DNA of 6,946 bases from Deltaproteobacteria bacterium. Its GTDB lineage: Bacteria > Desulfobacterota > BSN033 > UBA1163. Positions 5,765-6,946 of this stretch are shown piece by piece. A program made the translations under genes and the position numbers. The notes under the pieces were generated by a model that saw only the letters and a list, made by a program, of their open reading frames with translations, did not search any database and was not told the origin of the DNA. Numbering within the stretch: position 1 is the stretch's first letter; every line of letters starts with the position of its first letter. Location of the stretch: positions 1-6,946 of the forward strand of contig VGSD01000153.1 in the NCBI GenBank assembly GCA_016875155.1, written 5' to 3'.

Positions 5765-6946
5765 ATGAAAGGCTTCTACAATAAGATTCTGCGGATCAAT
5801 CTCAAAACCAAAACCTTTAAGGAAGAAACCATCCCGGATTCGGTTTATGAAACTTATCTGGGGGGAAAGGGACTTGGCACCTATCTTCTCATGAAGGAGA
5901 ATCCTCCTGGAGTGGATCCGCTTTCTCCGGACAATAAGCTGATTTTCTGCACCGGACCGATCACCAATAGCCGGATCTATGGGTCCTGCCGGCATGGCGT
6001 CTTTACCAAATCTCCCCTGACCGGAATCTTCTCGGAATCTTATTCCGGCGGAAGAGCGGCGGAATCGATGAGCAGGACAGGTTATGATGCGTTTATATTT
6101 GAAGAAGCATCCGAAAGCCCAGTATGGGTTGAAGTCTCGGATCAAAATATAATCTTTCATGACGCAAAAGAACTCTGGGGGAAAGATACCTACTTTACCG
6201 AAGACGAAGTGCTGAAGAGAACCAACAAGAAAGGGGCTGGGGCTCTGGTCATTGGCCCAGCGGGTGAAAATCTGGTTAGATACGCGGTCATTGAAAATGA
6301 TTACTGGCGATCCCTTGGAAGGACGGGCGTGGGCGCTGTGATGGGTTCAAAGAAGGTAAAGGCTATTGTCTTTCATGGAGAAAAGAAAAAAGAGGTTGCC
6401 TTTCCTGACCGGATCGAGCAGTTTGCCAAGGAAACTTTAGAGCGAGGGAAAGATAACCCTGGAGTCCAAAACTATAAAAGAATGGGAACTCCCATGCTGG
6501 TCGCTATAAACAATGCAGTCGGAGGGTTTCCGTCAAAATACTGGCATCTCGGGACGTTTGACGGGTGGGAGAAGATCAGTGCAGAAGCCCTTCTCGAACG
6601 CTGTCAGGTCAAACCCACTGCTTGCCTCCGCTGCTTTATCGCCTGTGGGAATCTGAGCGAAATCAGAGAGGGAAGGCATAAAGGTTTAAAAATCGAAGGG
6701 CCTGAATATGAGACGATCTATGCATTTGGGGGTCTCTGCATGGTTCATGAGATCGAGGAAATTGCCTATCTGAACGATATCTGCGACCGCCTTGGCATGG
6801 ATACGATCTCTGCTGGAAGCCTCTGCGCCTTTGCCATGGAGGCCTCGGAGATGGGAAGAATAAGAGAAAAAATCTCCTGGGGCGATGTGGATAAGATTGC
6901 CCAACTTCTCCACGACATCTCATCCAGGAAAGGGATCGGAGCTGTT
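5765..6946 (+). CDS. aor: Aldehyde:ferredoxin oxidoreductase (tungsten enzyme), 3' end outside window
   Basis: The frame is open for 394 codons to the window edge, about two thirds of the usual 600 or so residues. AOR enzymes oxidise aldehydes to carboxylic acids, or reduce acids, with ferredoxin, using a tungsten bis-pterin cofactor and one [4Fe-4S] cluster in the cytoplasm. Motifs in order are LGGKGLGTYLL (32-42), PLSPDNKLIFCTGPITN (52-68), GVFTKSPLTG (residues 78-87), IGPAGENLVRYAVIEND and GRTGVGAVMGSKKVKAI in the N-terminal domain. CLRCFIAC follows with Cys287, Cys290 and Cys294, nearly the same numbering as the cluster ligands of the Pyrococcus furiosus enzyme (288, 291, 295), then EGPEYETIYAFGG. 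The fourth cluster Cys lies beyond the window. AAAGGA (5752-5757) is seven bases before the ATG. Substrate is unknown. It is probably the only functional copy here; three relics of its 5' end lie upstream. Confidence 0.93.
   Translation, partial: MKGFYNKILRINLKTKTFKEETIPDSVYETYLGGKGLGTYLLMKENPPGVDPLSPDNKLIFCTGPITNSRIYGSCRHGVFTKSPLTGIFSESYSGGRAAESMSRTGYDAFIFEEASESPVWVEVSDQNIIFHDAKELWGKDTYFTEDEVLKRTNKKGAGALVIGPAGENLVRYAVIENDYWRSLGRTGVGAVMGSKKVKAIVFHGEKKKEVAFPDRIEQFAKETLERGKDNPGVQNYKRMGTPMLVAINNAVGGFPSKYWHLGTFDGWEKISAEALLERCQVKPTACLRCFIACGNLSEIREGRHKGLKIEGPEYETIYAFGGLCMVHEIEEIAYLNDICDRLGMDTISAGSLCAFAMEASEMGRIREKISWGDVDKIAQLLHDISSRKGIGAV

Noticed and set aside
1..6946. CRISPR array, tRNA, rRNA or riboswitch
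   Set aside because: No regularly spaced direct repeats, no cloverleaf or rRNA signature and no known riboswitch core were seen on either strand.

Overview
The window reads like a chromosomal piece of an anaerobic bacterium of the Desulfobacterota/Syntrophales type or a similar amino-acid or organic-acid degrader. This is inferred from gene content: a branched-chain amino-acid ABC transporter, a hexameric-type glutamate dehydrogenase, repeated aldehyde:ferredoxin oxidoreductase (AOR) sequences, a REP-associated transposase scar and hairpin-rich repeats. No rRNA or other phylogenetic marker is present, so the placement is tentative. All intact genes are on the + strand.

Layout. Positions 2-749: the last codons of livG overlapping a complete livF. 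Positions 750-936: a spacer holding a 14-codon AOR N-terminus that ends in a stop. Positions 937-2202: an intact glutamate dehydrogenase. Positions 2203-3062: a scar region with a dyad, a second AOR N-terminus cut short after about 20 codons, the C-terminal remnant of a REP-associated (IS200-like) transposase on the minus strand, and a third AOR N-terminus that follows the family for 74 residues and then loses homology abruptly. Positions 3078-5678: an accessory stretch with a 69-residue protein of unknown function, a 423-residue protein ending in a pRiA4b ORF-3-like domain, a roughly 146-bp MITE-like element with inverted repeats and a target duplication, and a 264-residue unrecognised protein with a Cys cluster and a recombinase-like C-terminal segment. 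Positions 5765-6946: a fourth, apparently functional AOR gene that runs off the window with its [4Fe-4S] cysteine motif in place.

How the genes may work together (inference). LivF powers uptake of branched-chain amino acids. Glutamate dehydrogenase regenerates 2-oxoglutarate for transamination and releases ammonium. AOR interconverts aldehydes and carboxylic acids with ferredoxin. Together these fit fermentative or syntrophic amino-acid metabolism. The accessory genes between the third and fourth AOR starts have no evident metabolic link and look inserted.

The most unusual signals are: the same AOR 5' end occurring four times in one orientation, three times as a fragment; the MITE immediately upstream of an ORF whose first codons themselves look repeat-derived; and a GC-rich palindrome lying in frame near the end of that ORF, whose outer arms recur as a small hairpin inside the pRiA4b-like gene. 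I see no convincing new defence or mobile system, only a locus reshaped by duplication, decay and small repeat insertions.
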